Shown here: positions 20,801-29,243 of the stretch, in pieces
Position numbering within the stretch: the first letter of the stretch is position 1
Layout: each line of letters begins with the position of its first letter
Source: Eleftheria terrae
GTDB lineage: Bacteria; Pseudomonadota; Gammaproteobacteria; Burkholderiales; Burkholderiaceae_C
NCBI RefSeq assembly: GCF_030419005.1
Contig: NZ_CP106953.1
Location: 620,001-684,000, forward strand
Length of the DNA: 64,000 nt
Direction: 5' to 3'
Notes under the pieces: generated by a model
Databases searched by the model: none
What the model was told of the DNA's origin: nothing
Seen by the model: only the letters and a program-made list of their open reading frames with translations
Position numbers and translations under genes: made by a program

Positions 20801-22829
20801 TCACCCGGATGCGCGGGCAGTCGACAGCCGCGGTGCAGACCGGCAGGCTGGCGATGCGGCAGTTGCTCAGGGAAACGTTGCTGGCCCCGGCGGCAAGCGC
20901 GCAGCTGCCGAAGGTGGCGGCCCCGGGCACGGTGGCCAGGCTGTAGTCACCCGGGGCAGCGTTGTAGACGTTGTTGAACACGTCGGTCACTGCGACGTCG
21001 GTGGCCGTGGCCGGCCCTGCGTTCACGACTTCGATCTCCCAGGTGACCGGCTGCCCGGCCAGCTGCCGGTTGAGCGCCGAGTCGCCGATGCCCAGCACGC
21101 GCTTGAGCGTGGAGAGCTGCGCCTGCTCCGCCATGTCCTGGGGCGTGACGCTGACCGAGGCGCAGTCGTTGGCTGCCTGGTTGTCCACCGGACCACCGGT
21201 GGACGAGTTGCACACCTGGTTGGTCAGCACCGCACCCGCGACCGTCGCCTGTGCATTGAGGGTGATGGCAGGCGTGGTGGCGTTCACGCCCAGCGTCACG
21301 CCGCTGCTGGTGCAGACGATGGTGACCGGGCCCGCCTGCGGATAGGACGCACCGCCGCTGGAGCTGCAGCTGAAGCCGGCCGGCGGCGACACGCTGTTGA
21401 CCTGCAGGCCGGCGGGCACCGTGTCGGTCAGGGTGATGACGCCGCTTGCGGGGAAGGCAGTCGGCCCGAGGTTGGTGGTCGACACCGAATAGTTGAAGGG
21501 CTGGTTCAGCGGCACGGCCGACTGCGGCCAGCTCCTGCTCTTGTTGGCGCGCAGGTCGGACAGCGGGTCGGCCACCGTGGTGGCGACCGAGCCGTTGGCC
21601 GAGGTGGCGCCGGGCGCCGTGATGGTTGCCGTGTTGATCACGCCCGGGCCGGTCGAGATGGCCTGCACCGGAATGACGATCTGGCCCATCGACACATTGG
21701 CGCCCGCCACGCCCGCGCCGTCCTGGGTGCAGGACACCGAGGGCCCGGCCGAGGGGCAGCTGCTGGTCGCCGTGCAGCTCCAGCCGTTGCTGGAGAAGCT
21801 GGTGCTGCTGCCGGCATAGCAGAACGGCGCCGGCAGGTTGTCTTGCACCTGTGCCCCCACCGGATAGTCGCCGCTATACCGGGGGTGGAGGACAAAGTTG
21901 AAGCGCGTGCCGGTGAAGACCGGGTCGGCCACCGACTTTGTCTTGCCGATCGAGACGGCGCTGCCCGCCGTGACGGCGGTGTTGAAGCTCGCGGTGTTGT
22001 TGTCCGACACGCCGTCCGCAACGCCGCCGCCCGCAGCGACATCGGCCGCATGCGTGACGGTGGAGCCGCCCCCGGCACCGATGACACCGGTCAGCGAGAC
22101 CGCACGCGAGCCGCCGACGGCGATGCTGCCCAGGCTGCAGCTGAGCACCGAACCCGACAGGGAGCAGCCGGGCGGCGTGGAGGTCGGCGAGAAGCCCGGT
22201 GGCACGCTGTAGCTGAGCACCGAGCCGGGCGAGGCGTCGGGACCGTTGTTCGTCACCGTGAACTGCAGCGTCTGGGTGCTACCGGCCGGTGCGGTGGCCG
22301 GGCCGCTGAGCGACAGGGCCAGGTCCGCACCAGCGTTGACGGTGGTCAGCTCGGTCTGCGCCGAGCCGCCAGGCGACGGCGTTGCGGTCACGGACAAGGT
22401 GCCCTGCGCGACGGAGCGCACGCGCAGCGGCACCTGGACCGTCTCGTTGGCCGCCATCGAGATGCCCGAGCAGGTCAACAGGCCGGGGCCGGGCTGGCCA
22501 GCCGCCATGCCGGTGCAAGAGACGCCCGCCGGCAGTGCTGCGGAGCCGGCGTAGATGCCATTGGCTGGGATGCTGAAGCGGAAGCTGCCGTCGGACAGCG
22601 GCGTGCCGTTGGTCTCGGCCACGCGCACGGTGTAGGTCACCATGCCCCCTGCAGGCACCGGATCAGGCGAGTCCGGCAGATCGGAAATGATCAGCTGCGC
22701 CTGCGCCGCGGTGGCCCCCAGGCAGGCCACTGCCGCGGTGGCGATCGCCTTGCCACCGACGCGCGAAACCGCCTTGAGAAAGGCGCTGACGATGCGCCGC
22801 GCCTGAGCCGACCTTCCCTCGTACCACAT
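14886..22829 (-). CDS. Giant DUF11/SdrD_B-repeat surface protein
   Basis: 2647 residues with a signal peptide (GGKAIATAAVACLGATAAQA, cleavage near residue 45). Residues about 45-1170 are tandem DUF11-type Ig-like modules (patterns DNPDPVPAGQQLTYTI, DTLPEGL). About 1170-2130 holds eight SdrD_B-like modules, each opening with a G-x-V/A-Y-x-D-x-N-G-D/N-G type loop and GEPG, then a TL(T)ETQPxxY strand. A further DUF11 module lies near 2310 (VKKGELVPYVITARN), another SdrD_B-like module near 2450 (VYDDKNANGYQEDGEPG), and a degenerate OmpA-like end (ADAFEAGSQALKPEF). DUF11/SdrD_B arrays occur in adhesins and surface stalks. It precedes the barrel gene by 12 bases; the sensor operon lies 331 bases upstream. 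Confidence 0.82.
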   Translation of the reverse strand: MWYEGRSAQARRIVSAFLKAVSRVGGKAIATAAVACLGATAAQAQLIISDLPDSPDPVPAGGMVTYTVRVAETNGTPLSDGSFRFSIPANGIYAGSAALPAGVSCTGMAAGQPGPGLLTCSGISMAANETVQVPLRVRSVAQGTLSVTATPSPGGSAQTELTTVNAGADLALSLSGPATAPAGSTQTLQFTVTNNGPDASPGSVLSYSVPPGFSPTSTPPGCSLSGSVLSCSLGSIAVGGSRAVSLTGVIGAGGGSTVTHAADVAAGGGVADGVSDNNTASFNTAVTAGSAVSIGKTKSVADPVFTGTRFNFVLHPRYSGDYPVGAQVQDNLPAPFCYAGSSTSFSSNGWSCTATSSCPSAGPSVSCTQDGAGVAGANVSMGQIVIPVQAISTGPGVINTATITAPGATSANGSVATTVADPLSDLRANKSRSWPQSAVPLNQPFNYSVSTTNLGPTAFPASGVITLTDTVPAGLQVNSVSPPAGFSCSSSGGASYPQAGPVTIVCTSSGVTLGVNATTPAITLNAQATVAGAVLTNQVCNSSTGGPVDNQAANDCASVSVTPQDMAEQAQLSTLKRVLGIGDSALNRQLAGQPVTWEIEVVNAGPATATDVAVTDVFNNVYNAAPGDYSLATVPGAATFGSCALAAGASNVSLSNCRIASLPVCTAAVDCPRIRVTVRHFGNGTTASNDFQVNNTAFALAQDQGDGNLSNNTSPTATAYFLARADVTVTKADNPDPVPAGQQLTYTITASNPAATSASTAFDVTINDTLPEGLVFLSATPSGAGSCSQTPGVGATTTAANKTLLCTWPSISRGGQQTVSVRVRPLAALSTAGGGSGSITNSVTVSTSTPEVAGGENNNSATQATAVVAPSYDLLVNKTDDADPVNVGDDVTYTLTVTSNRASTAENVVLTDTLPTGAGAPTFVEVVQPLPAGVTCSTPGASVGAAGGTVRCLIAQLGGTGSGSTGETASVQVRIRLRGADKGQYTNQASVGFADSSMDALDALPGNNIASQPTTFRLKADVQVVSKQAVRAGTVTPLASAASSQAFDWLVLVRNNGPQAAEITTFTDNLPAGLVLAGAPSFSVTAGTFSPAAPACSGASGGTAVSCAIASMPAGGTATVRIPVRFSGTPANGSSFTNTASIVTTGSGDTNGGADPNAGNNFSSGAITAQTASLSGRVYHDLNGNGQPDPGEPGLATTINLTGTDDAGEPVTRSVMSDAATGAYSFLLPAGTYTLVETQPAGFLPGITRAGTVSGAGSSAGSVPTGGAGVSSGPRGSNANVIQTVVLGAAGMSVNNLFGEVRASSIAGRVYHDGDYNGVAGAGEPGIAGTAVALSGTDLFGNAVSLTTTSAAATGSYSFGSLFPGQYTVAEGSQPAGYVDGTDSVGTAGGSAAANDRVSGIELGSNVQATGYDFGEQLTRVQVRVFEDGNNDGSVQPGEAGITGVALRLTGTDANGRPVDIAAVPVAGQPGRYEFPNVPPSSAAGYTITETQPATYAPGKASANGHPGVAQPGGNVITGVTVPTSGAPATLGDYLFGELTSGQVRGRAYYDVDGDGSQRSSGEPGLAGVVVRLSGTDDNGNAVDVATTTDGNGDYVFNNVAPGSYTVTQTRPGGYLPGLTRAGSVTGAGSVAGSVPSSGTGVTAGPRGSNANAITGIRLGSVGASSSSNNFSSVRAASLAGLVYADIAPSNGGRDAGEPGIAGVSVTLSGTDLYGHAVTRVLTTAPDGSFGAADLLPGTYQLDEAQPSGLADGSERVGQVAGTPRGSANPAGADDRIGGIVLASEESGIDYLFGELGGQLSGLVYVDANGDGTRSTGERGVPGVTVRLTGTTRDGAAVNRTAVTDADGRYVFDGLLPSDTAGYTLTETQPPTYADGLDAAGTVAGITRGVAGNDVISGIVYGGGQGENYLFGERGASLSGQVYNDANGNGVREPGDLPIRGVVITLSGTDATGRPVSRTVTTGPDGSYRFDDLPVSDSNGYTLTETQPPGYDSVGEKPGTLGGSVPASNQIRVPITVAAAQGTGYDFFERSRTPAAITGTVWRDADHDRARAGGEPVLAGWTAELVGCADGSTSCAMGDSNVLAVATTAADGSYRLDHLVPGDYRVRFRSPSGQLVGGAWPTDPVHNGAGGPHPTVSGTSPRAWIAVSPAAGTTVVNQDLPLDPGGIVYDSLSAQPVAGASVALQGPTGFDPQRHLLGGAASSVTAADGAYQFFLLPGAPAGEYRLEVTPPAAYVNSLTYPPAAGPLNAGSCSAPSGFADANAAEPCVVSPGLPQAGALPPYFLWLQVPVGGAQNVVNNHIPLDPQGTGSAIELRKTTSKLTVKKGELVPYVITARNTRAVGLANVVLVDTLPPGFKYVGGSLTVQRLPTGAVETVVPQLEGRRLSLPARSFAANESHKVSMVLGVGTGVGEGEYLNQVVATQGAGGNALSNVATATVRVVPDALFDCTDVIGKVYDDKNANGYQEDGEPGLAGVRLATVNGLLVQTDAQGRYHLACAAVPKEGTGSNFVLKLDERTLPSGYRVTSENPASERLTRGKVVKINFGATVHRVVRLDLRADAFEAGSQALKPEFTAQLGRVIDALVQRPSVLRLAYRPAAGEAQGLADARIAALKADLFERWRRQGAAQARALFNLDIEVERVPASVTP

Positions 22830-23159
22830 GTGCTTCTACTCTTGCCAAGCGGAGCCGATGACAGCTCCGGAACCAACCGTTGATGCGCCGCGCCCGAGGG
22901 TGCGGCCGTGAAATGAGACGCGCGCTCGGGCGCGCGCCGAGCGCCCCACGCCGCATGCCGACCCGCACGCGCCAGAAGAAAACAGGCAGCGAGGCGGCGC
23001 CCGCGGCCCTCCCCTGCTGTCTACCGGTCGGCACTCTAGGGGGACGGTCAGGACACGACCATCGAATTGACAATCGTTGACAGTCGCGGGCTGGCAGACG
23101 CCCGTGGGGCGCCGCGCGACAGGGGTCGCGCGCAGCGAGCGCTCACCGCGAGCGCACCG
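22830..23159. other. Intergenic leader between CHASE2 kinase and giant surface gene
   Basis: 330 bases with no supported ORF. It is the probable location of the promoter for the two surface-protein genes on the minus strand. I could not pick a convincing -35/-10 pair by eye. Confidence 0.4.
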
Positions 23160-25505
23160 TCACGGCTCGGCGGGCAGCCAGAGGTGGAACTCGGCCCCCG
23201 CCTGCGCCTGGCTCTTGAGCGAGACGCTGCCGCGATGGCGCAGCATGACCGCCTGCACAAAGGCGAGCCCGAGCCCGGCCCCGGAAGTGCGCGTGTCGGG
23301 CCCCAGGCGCTTGAACTGCTGGAACAGGCCCGCCTGCAGGTCACGGGCGATGCCCGGGCCTTCATCGGCAATGGCCAGCACCCAACCGGCGCCATCGCGT
23401 GCCAGGCGGCAGCTGACGGTTCCGCCCTCGGGGCCGTACTTGATGGCGTTGTCGATGAGGTTGGCCACTGCCCGCGTCAGCAGCTCCCGGTCGGCGAGGA
23501 CACCGGCCTCCTGGTCGCCCACCTCAGTGGCAATGCGCACCTTGCGGGCACGGGCATGGTCCCAGAGGCGGTCGGCCGCATCGAGCAGGATGTCGGCCAG
23601 GTTGACCGCCTCGATGCGGTAGGCGTCGGACTGCGCGCGCGCCAGGTGCACGAAGTCATCTGCCAGGGCAAGGGTCCGTCGTGCATGCGACGAGATGCGG
23701 TCGAAGATCGGAGGCAGCCGGCCCTCCGACAGGCGATGCAGCTCGACCAGGGTGAGGATGGCCGACTGCGGCGCCCGCATGTCATGCGAGATGAAGCGCA
23801 GGGCTTCCTCACGCTGCCGCTGGACCTGGTGCACCGAGGAGACGTCGGTGAGGCTGAGCAGGCAGCCGCCGGAGGCGGGCGAGCCGCCGCGGTGGGCCAC
23901 CTTGAGCAGCCACTCGCGTCCCTCGTCGTCGCGGGCATGGACCTCGGTGGCGCTCGCCAGAGCGGCCTGCCATGACAGGAAGGGCCGGCCGTCCTCGGTG
24001 AGGCCGCGCCGCGCCAGCAGGCCCTCCACCGGTTGTCGCAGCAGGCCGGCGGATTCTTCCCGGAAGTAGCGCACGGCAGCGCCATTGACCAGCAGCACGC
24101 GGCCGCCGACGTCGAGCACGAGCACGGGATCGGGCAGGCTGTCCAGGCTGTCGTGCACGAACTGCAGCAGGCCGCGCAACTGGTTCACGCCGGCGCTCAG
24201 GTCCGCCATGCGCTGGCCCAGCAGGTCGCCCCCGCTGGCACCCGACGGCCGCACCGCGCCGAGCAGCGGCTCGTCGAGCTGCATGCGGCGGAACTCCTCG
24301 CTCAGGTAACGCAGCGCACTCTCGAGCCGCCAGCGGCTCCATAGCGGATAGGCCGCCACCAGGGTGCCAAGCGCCGCCAGCGGCGCAAACACCACCCCGT
24401 GGCGCATGGCCAGCCAGGCCGCCCCGTAGACCACCACCAGCAGGCCCGCCACCGCGGCCAGTGCGCTGCGCGGCGCCAGCTGGCACATGGCCAGCAGGGC
24501 CAACGCGACCGGTATCGCGCAAAAGAGCGAGTTCTCCCAGCCCAGCGCCGGGCGCAGCTCGATGCCGCTGCGCAAGGCATCGAAGATGTGGGCCGACACC
24601 TCCACGCCCGGCATCAAGCTGTCCTCGCTCGCGGCCGGCGTCAGGTAGGCGTCGCCCAGGCCGGCGGCCGTCATGCCGATGAGCACGTACTTGTCCCGCA
24701 AGGCGTCGGTGGGCACCGTGCCAGCCAGCACGTCGGCATAGGAAAGGCGGGTGAAATGGCCCGGTGGACCGGCAAAAGGGATCAGGACAGGGTGGCTGCG
24801 CAGCCAGGCGCCCGAGCCCGCCTGCGCGGACACGTCGCCGGAATCAGCCCTGCCCTCGGGCACGGTGCGCAGCCGCGGCCGGTCACCCCCCGCCTTCAGC
24901 AGCGCGAGCGACCAATGGTCCCACCAGCGGCCGTCCACCCCTTCCTGCAGGAACACACCGCGCGCAATGCCGTCACTGTCGAGCTCCATGTGGGCATGCC
25001 CCGTGGCCCGGGCGGCGGCCAGCAGCGGTGCCGCGGGCAGCGCCGGCTCCAGCGTCTGCGCTTGCAGCGAATGGGCGTGTAGCGGCAGCACGACGCGGCC
25101 GTGACGGCGCATCGCCTCCGCCAGCCGCTGGTCGTTCTGCGGCTGCTCATGGTCCGGCTCGGCCAGGATGAGGTCGAGGCCGACCGCTTTTGCGCCGGCC
25201 GACCGCAGCCGGTCAAGCAGCTCGGCATGCCGGCTTCGCGGCCAGGGCCAGCGGCCGAGCCGGGCCAGGCTGCGGTCATCGATCGCGACGATGACCACAT
25301 CGGTGGGCGCCGGGCGCTGCTGGGCGGAGGCGAGAAGGTGGTCCAGCAAGGCCTTCTCCACCCGGCTGCTGGGCTGCAGGTAGCCCCAGCCGGCCGCCAC
25401 CACCACCAGCAACGCCAGCCAGAGCCCGCTCCACCGCCGCGGCACTGCGCGCCCGCGCGGGGGCCGGCCCGCCATGAACCGTCCGAAACCTTGGGGCAAC
25501 TTCAC
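23160..25505 (-). CDS. CHASE2-domain sensor histidine kinase
   Basis: 781 residues from GTG 25505, which overlaps the stop of the LysM-FecR gene as GTGA and has a GGAG box; a longer frame from 25568 would overlap that gene more. One membrane segment (about 27-43), a periplasmic CHASE2 domain (about 45-330; DVVIVAIDDRSLARLGRWPW, AVGLDLILAEPD, YVLIGMTAAGLGD), two or three membrane helices (about 340-400), a PAS-like domain (about 465-560), a HisKA box FISHDMRAPQS near 567 with the phospho-acceptor His, and an HATPase domain with NLIDNAIKYG and DEGPGIARD. It should pass an envelope signal to the response regulator encoded first in the operon. Confidence 0.9.
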   Translation of the reverse strand: MKLPQGFGRFMAGRPPRGRAVPRRWSGLWLALLVVVAAGWGYLQPSSRVEKALLDHLLASAQQRPAPTDVVIVAIDDRSLARLGRWPWPRSRHAELLDRLRSAGAKAVGLDLILAEPDHEQPQNDQRLAEAMRRHGRVVLPLHAHSLQAQTLEPALPAAPLLAAARATGHAHMELDSDGIARGVFLQEGVDGRWWDHWSLALLKAGGDRPRLRTVPEGRADSGDVSAQAGSGAWLRSHPVLIPFAGPPGHFTRLSYADVLAGTVPTDALRDKYVLIGMTAAGLGDAYLTPAASEDSLMPGVEVSAHIFDALRSGIELRPALGWENSLFCAIPVALALLAMCQLAPRSALAAVAGLLVVVYGAAWLAMRHGVVFAPLAALGTLVAAYPLWSRWRLESALRYLSEEFRRMQLDEPLLGAVRPSGASGGDLLGQRMADLSAGVNQLRGLLQFVHDSLDSLPDPVLVLDVGGRVLLVNGAAVRYFREESAGLLRQPVEGLLARRGLTEDGRPFLSWQAALASATEVHARDDEGREWLLKVAHRGGSPASGGCLLSLTDVSSVHQVQRQREEALRFISHDMRAPQSAILTLVELHRLSEGRLPPIFDRISSHARRTLALADDFVHLARAQSDAYRIEAVNLADILLDAADRLWDHARARKVRIATEVGDQEAGVLADRELLTRAVANLIDNAIKYGPEGGTVSCRLARDGAGWVLAIADEGPGIARDLQAGLFQQFKRLGPDTRTSGAGLGLAFVQAVMLRHRGSVSLKSQAQAGAEFHLWLPAEP

Positions 25506-27178
25506 CGGACTCCGGACTCCAGTGGCCGGCCTCCCTCGACCTCGACCACGGTCCCGTCCGCGGTGCACACACTGGCCTGCGCTGCCACCCGCCGGGTCGC
25601 CGAGAACGGTGAACTGAGCCCGTGCTCATCGGTCGTGCGCATGCGCAGGTAATGGGGCTGGCAACCCGCCTTCAAGTGAAAGCGGGCGGGCGGTGCATCC
25701 AGCGTCAAGTCCTGCAGGGGTTCCCGAAAGCCGTCGTCTCGGGCCAGCTGCACCTGGTAGCGCTCACCTGGCCGAGGCGTCCAGTACAGCGACACGCCCT
25801 CCTCCAGGCGCACCTCGGGCTGCGGCACCGGTGGCAGCGGCAGGACCACGAAGGCGGCGCTGTCACTGAACGGGCCCTGGTCTTGGGCTCCCCCGTGGTC
25901 CTGCGCCACGGTGGCGACGCGCCAGCGGTAGTGGCCGGGCGCCAGGCCGCTCAAGTTGAAGAGGCAGCGCGCTGGCTCGGTGCGCTCGAGCACCGGCGTG
26001 CCAGGGTGGGCAGTGTCGAACAGCTGCAGCCGGTAGCCCTCGCCCCCCGCCACCTCCGTGCAGCGCAACTCGATGTCGCCGGGCCCGAAGGTTTGCCCCG
26101 GGCGGGGAGACTGCACCAGCGGCGGCACCGGCGTCGTCTTGACGCGCAGCGGCATGCGCAGCTCCTGGCCCTGGATGCCCTCTGCATCCACCGCGCGCAC
26201 GCTGAGCAGGTAGTGCCCGTCGGCCACGCCGCCGGGCAGCACCAGGCGGGCCTGGTCAGTGAACGACTCATACCTCACATCGGCCAGCGATGCGTCGGTG
26301 GCGAGCTGGGCCCGGTAGCGCACTGCGCCGGCGACCGGCACCAGCTCCATGCTGAGCGGCCAGCGCTCCACCACGGACGCGGCCGTGGCGGCCTCAGGCG
26401 CGGGCAGGAGCGGCCGCACCCGAGGCCGTGCTCCACCGGCCACGACCAGTGCCGCCTGCCCCGCGGCAACCGCGACTTCCTGCCCCCGGGCCGTGTCGGC
26501 GACTGCCACTTGGCCCTCGACCACCTCGGACCACGCCCGGCCTGTGCGGGCATCCATCGCCACCCCAAAACGCGTGCCGCGCACCCCGGCCACTGCCAGC
26601 GGCGTGCGAACCTGGAAGCGCGAGCCCGGGCGCTGCGGTGCGACGCTGGAATCCACCCGCCCGCCATCCAGCCGTATCAGGTACAGCCCGCGCCGGTCGG
26701 CGCCGGCCGTCCGCAGGCGATGGAGCAGGACGCGCGAGCCGCCCGACACGCTCACCAGTGAGCCGTCCGCCAGCCGCAGCACGACGCCGCCGCCAGCCGC
26801 GACGTCGAGCGAGGCCCCTTCCTTCAACGCCTCGCCCGGGGCCAACGCGCGTGCGACCGCCTGCGGCCCGCTGGCCACCTGGGCGCTGCCACGCACCTGC
26901 AGAACCAGGGCTGTCCCGGGCTCGCCCACCAGCCGGCTGGCCGGCAACCACAACTGCTGGCCGGGGCTCAGGCGGCGCGGATCGCGCACCTGGTTCAGCC
27001 GTGCCAGCAGCGGCCAGTCGGCCGGTTCGTCAAGCAGGCGCTCGGCCACCCCGTACAGCGAGTCACCCGGCTGCACCACGTAGGGCACCAGCGGCTCGGC
27101 GGGCCGGCCTGCCGCGGGCCACAAGCAGGCGGCGGCCAGCAGCAGGCAGCCTCGGCGGCAATGCCGCGGCCGCTTCAC
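25502..27178 (-). CDS. LysM- and FecR-domain periplasmic protein
   Basis: 558 residues from GTG 27178, which overlaps the response-regulator stop by four bases (GTGA). Signal peptide at the N-terminus (RRGCLLLAAACLWPAAGRPA), then a LysM domain (about 30-80; VQPGDSLYGVAERLL, NQVRDPRRLSPGQQLWLP). A FecR domain follows (about 95-250; LADGSLVSVSGGSRVLL, VRTPLAVAGVRGTRFGV). The C-terminal half has three or more Ig/FN3-like segments (YRWRVATVAQD, YLRMRTTDEHGLSSPF). This LysM-FecR-FN3 layout is usually found beside CHASE2 sensor genes, as here. LysM suggests peptidoglycan binding; the signal sensed is unknown. Confidence 0.87.
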   Translation of the reverse strand: MKRPRHCRRGCLLLAAACLWPAAGRPAEPLVPYVVQPGDSLYGVAERLLDEPADWPLLARLNQVRDPRRLSPGQQLWLPASRLVGEPGTALVLQVRGSAQVASGPQAVARALAPGEALKEGASLDVAAGGGVVLRLADGSLVSVSGGSRVLLHRLRTAGADRRGLYLIRLDGGRVDSSVAPQRPGSRFQVRTPLAVAGVRGTRFGVAMDARTGRAWSEVVEGQVAVADTARGQEVAVAAGQAALVVAGGARPRVRPLLPAPEAATAASVVERWPLSMELVPVAGAVRYRAQLATDASLADVRYESFTDQARLVLPGGVADGHYLLSVRAVDAEGIQGQELRMPLRVKTTPVPPLVQSPRPGQTFGPGDIELRCTEVAGGEGYRLQLFDTAHPGTPVLERTEPARCLFNLSGLAPGHYRWRVATVAQDHGGAQDQGPFSDSAAFVVLPLPPVPQPEVRLEEGVSLYWTPRPGERYQVQLARDDGFREPLQDLTLDAPPARFHLKAGCQPHYLRMRTTDEHGLSSPFSATRRVAAQASVCTADGTVVEVEGGRPLESGVR

Positions 27179-27912
27179 GGCGCCTCCCCCTGCAGCAGGG
27201 GGGCGGCAGCGGTGTGGGGTGGTTCCAGTTCTTCCAGGGCCTCGAGCCGGTAGCCTTGGCCATACACCGCACTGAGGCGGTAGCCGCGCTCCGGCCGCAG
27301 GTTCAGCTTGGACCGCAGCGACGAGATGTGCGTATCCAGGGTGCGGGACGAGATCTCCGCGGCCCGCCCCCAGACCTGTTCCTCGAGATACGCCCGTGAC
27401 AGCAGCCGCCCGCGCTGACCGAAGAGGCAGCAAGCCAGGGCGAACTCCTTCTGCTTCAGGCCGATGGGCTGGCCTTCGAACTCCACGGTCTGGGCAACGG
27501 TGTCGAAGCGATAGCCACCGTACTGCAGCATCCGGCGCTCGTGTTCCGGGTAGCTGCGCCGCAGCAGCGCCTTCACGCGGGCCACCAGTTCGAAGACACG
27601 GGTGGGCTTGACCATGTAGTCGTCGGCACCGCAGCTGAGGCCCTCGACGATGTCGCGCTCGTCGCCCCGGTTCGTCAGGAACAGGATGGGCATGGGATGT
27701 TCGCAGCGGGTACGCACCCACTTGACCACGTCGATGCCGGCAATGTCGGGCAGTTGCCAGTCGACCACCAGCAGGTCGAAGGTCTCGCGGCGCAGCGCGT
27801 GCAACAGGCCTTCACCGCGATCGAACATCACGCATTCGTGCCCTGCAGAGCGCACGGAGCGTTGCACCAGATCCAGCTGCGACGGATCGTCATCCAGTGC
27901 CGCGATTCGCAT
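27175..27912 (-). CDS. OmpR-family response regulator
   Basis: 245 residues: an N-terminal receiver domain with acidic residues Asp8/Asp9, phospho-acceptor Asp51 (LLVVDWQLPD) and the conserved Lys in YMVKPTR near 102. The C-terminal winged helix (about 140-230) has the OmpR/PhoB recognition pattern SRTLDTHISSLRSKL and ends GYRLSAVYGQGYRL. First gene of a three-gene operon with the LysM-FecR protein and the CHASE2 kinase, joined by GTGA overlaps. The downstream giant surface-protein genes are plausible targets, but no binding site was identified. Confidence 0.92.
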   Translation of the reverse strand: MRIAALDDDPSQLDLVQRSVRSAGHECVMFDRGEGLLHALRRETFDLLVVDWQLPDIAGIDVVKWVRTRCEHPMPILFLTNRGDERDIVEGLSCGADDYMVKPTRVFELVARVKALLRRSYPEHERRMLQYGGYRFDTVAQTVEFEGQPIGLKQKEFALACCLFGQRGRLLSRAYLEEQVWGRAAEISSRTLDTHISSLRSKLNLRPERGYRLSAVYGQGYRLEALEELEPPHTAAAPLLQGEAP

Positions 27913-28346
27913 TCCTCTTCCCTCAGAAGCTCATTTTTCTGACTGCCCATCGTCCCCTGCGGCCCGATGCTGGGGCGTGATTGTGCCTGCTCCGTGGGTC
28001 AGGCAAGTGCGACGACAGCGTTCCGGCGCTTCGTTCAAAGCCAGGCGTTGCACGTGCTCCACACTCGGTGCCGGGGCCTTGAGCTGCAGCCTGACGGAGC
28101 CTGGCCAGCCGCCAGCAGGGCGGCATTCGCACTGATCTCGTCCTGCTGGGGCCGACCCGGGCATGCCCTTCAGCGGGTGCCTGTCCAGGTGCCTCGGCCA
28201 GCCGCTTCCCGAGCGTGGCGTTCGGCGCCTTCCGCTCCCGTGGTGGCGGTGCATCAGGCACGCCCGGACATCAGGCACGCCCCTACCGCAGAACGTCCAC
28301 CGCCACCTGCACAACGGCGCATCGCTCAACACCGCCCTTGCGGCAG
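27913..28346. other. Intergenic interval upstream of response regulator
   Basis: About 430 bases between divergently arranged units; several overlapping shadow frames, none convincing. It must hold the minus-strand promoter of the sensor operon, but no clear promoter hexamers were recognised. Confidence 0.4.
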
Positions 28347-29243
28347 ATGTCGGCCACAGCCGTCCCCGCCTCCACCTGCTTCAGCAAGCCAGCGATCCGT
28401 TCATCGCCGAACCGGCTCTTCCTCCTGTCCACCATCTTCCTGGTTGGCGCACTTCCCTCCCCTGACGCTGGTACGGCTCAAGGGGTGCCGTCAAGGGAAA
28501 CGCTTTTCATCGAAAGAACACCTTTTTCCTATTCAGCACCCGATGCGAGCAGGGGCGGCAAGCCGGCATCTGCCGACAAGCCCCCCGGTTCGTGAGATCG
28601 CGCCGGCAGCACCCACCGAGGCGGCAGCCCAGTCCCGTTCGAGGTGGCCGGGCGCATCCGTCAATGTGCGCCCACTTCGTAACCCACGCCGGTCCTGCTG
28701 CGCCTGGACCGCGGCCCATGCGACTGGTCGAGGCATCACGAAAGCTTCCGTGTCCACCGACTCGCTGGCGTACGACTGGGGCCGAGCAGCACCATGGGTG
28801 TCGTCCTCAAGCCCAATACGCAGTTGCTGGTGAGCTTCGAGCTCGTCATGCGCGTCTCCGACGCTGGCTTGCTGGGCAGCGACGTCACTCAGGCAGGTGC
28901 CACGGCGTACCTCCAGACCTACATCCCGGTCGACCCGGACATGCCCTCCGGCGGCGGCTCGATGGAAGCTGAATCGCTGCACACGACGCGGGACAGCTTT
29001 GCAGAGACGTTGGAGCGTTCGGTGACGCTGTCCTCCTTCGTGTCCAACCCCTTGGGAAAGGAGTTGGACATCAGCCTGGGACTGAACTTGGTCAGCTACG
29101 CCGGCGCGGCACCGTGGCCGGACACGACGCCCCCTCCGGTGCCGGAGCCCTCGACCTACGGTCTTCTGGCGCTCGGCCTGGGCGCCCTTGGGTTCTGCCG
29201 CGTCCGCAGGCAAGCGGCGAAGACGCCGACCGAGCGGACTTGA
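28347..29243 (+). pseudogene. PEP-CTERM protein gene, degraded
   Basis: The 3' part (28794-29243) reads as a normal PEP-CTERM exported protein end: MGVVLKPNTQLLVSFEL, then VPEPSTYGLLALGLGALGF followed by basic residues. Upstream, matching sequence is scattered over frames: KASVSTDSLAYDWG lies in another frame and joins GPSSTMGVVLKPN only by a one-base shift near 28781. A signal-like stretch (RLFLLSTIFLVGALPSPDAG) is open from ATG 28347 but ends at a TGA at 28593, and another stop (TAA) follows near 28683. The whole looks like one gene with at least one frameshift and two stops. PEP-CTERM proteins are normally sorted by exosortase; none is in this window. Confidence 0.6.

Noticed and set aside
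11262..22883. A plus-strand open frame of 3873 codons antisense to both giant surface-protein genes.
   Set aside because: It lies opposite two genes with clear domains and signals. Its product is low-complexity (Gly/Ala/Val/His/Arg) without motifs. Strong third-position GC bias of the sense genes removes stops on this antisense frame. Translation would be remarkable, but nothing supports it.
27967..28833. A 288-codon plus-strand frame before the PEP-CTERM fragment.
   Set aside because: Only its last 15-20 residues look PEP-CTERM-related; the rest is Arg/Ser/Pro-rich shadow sequence.
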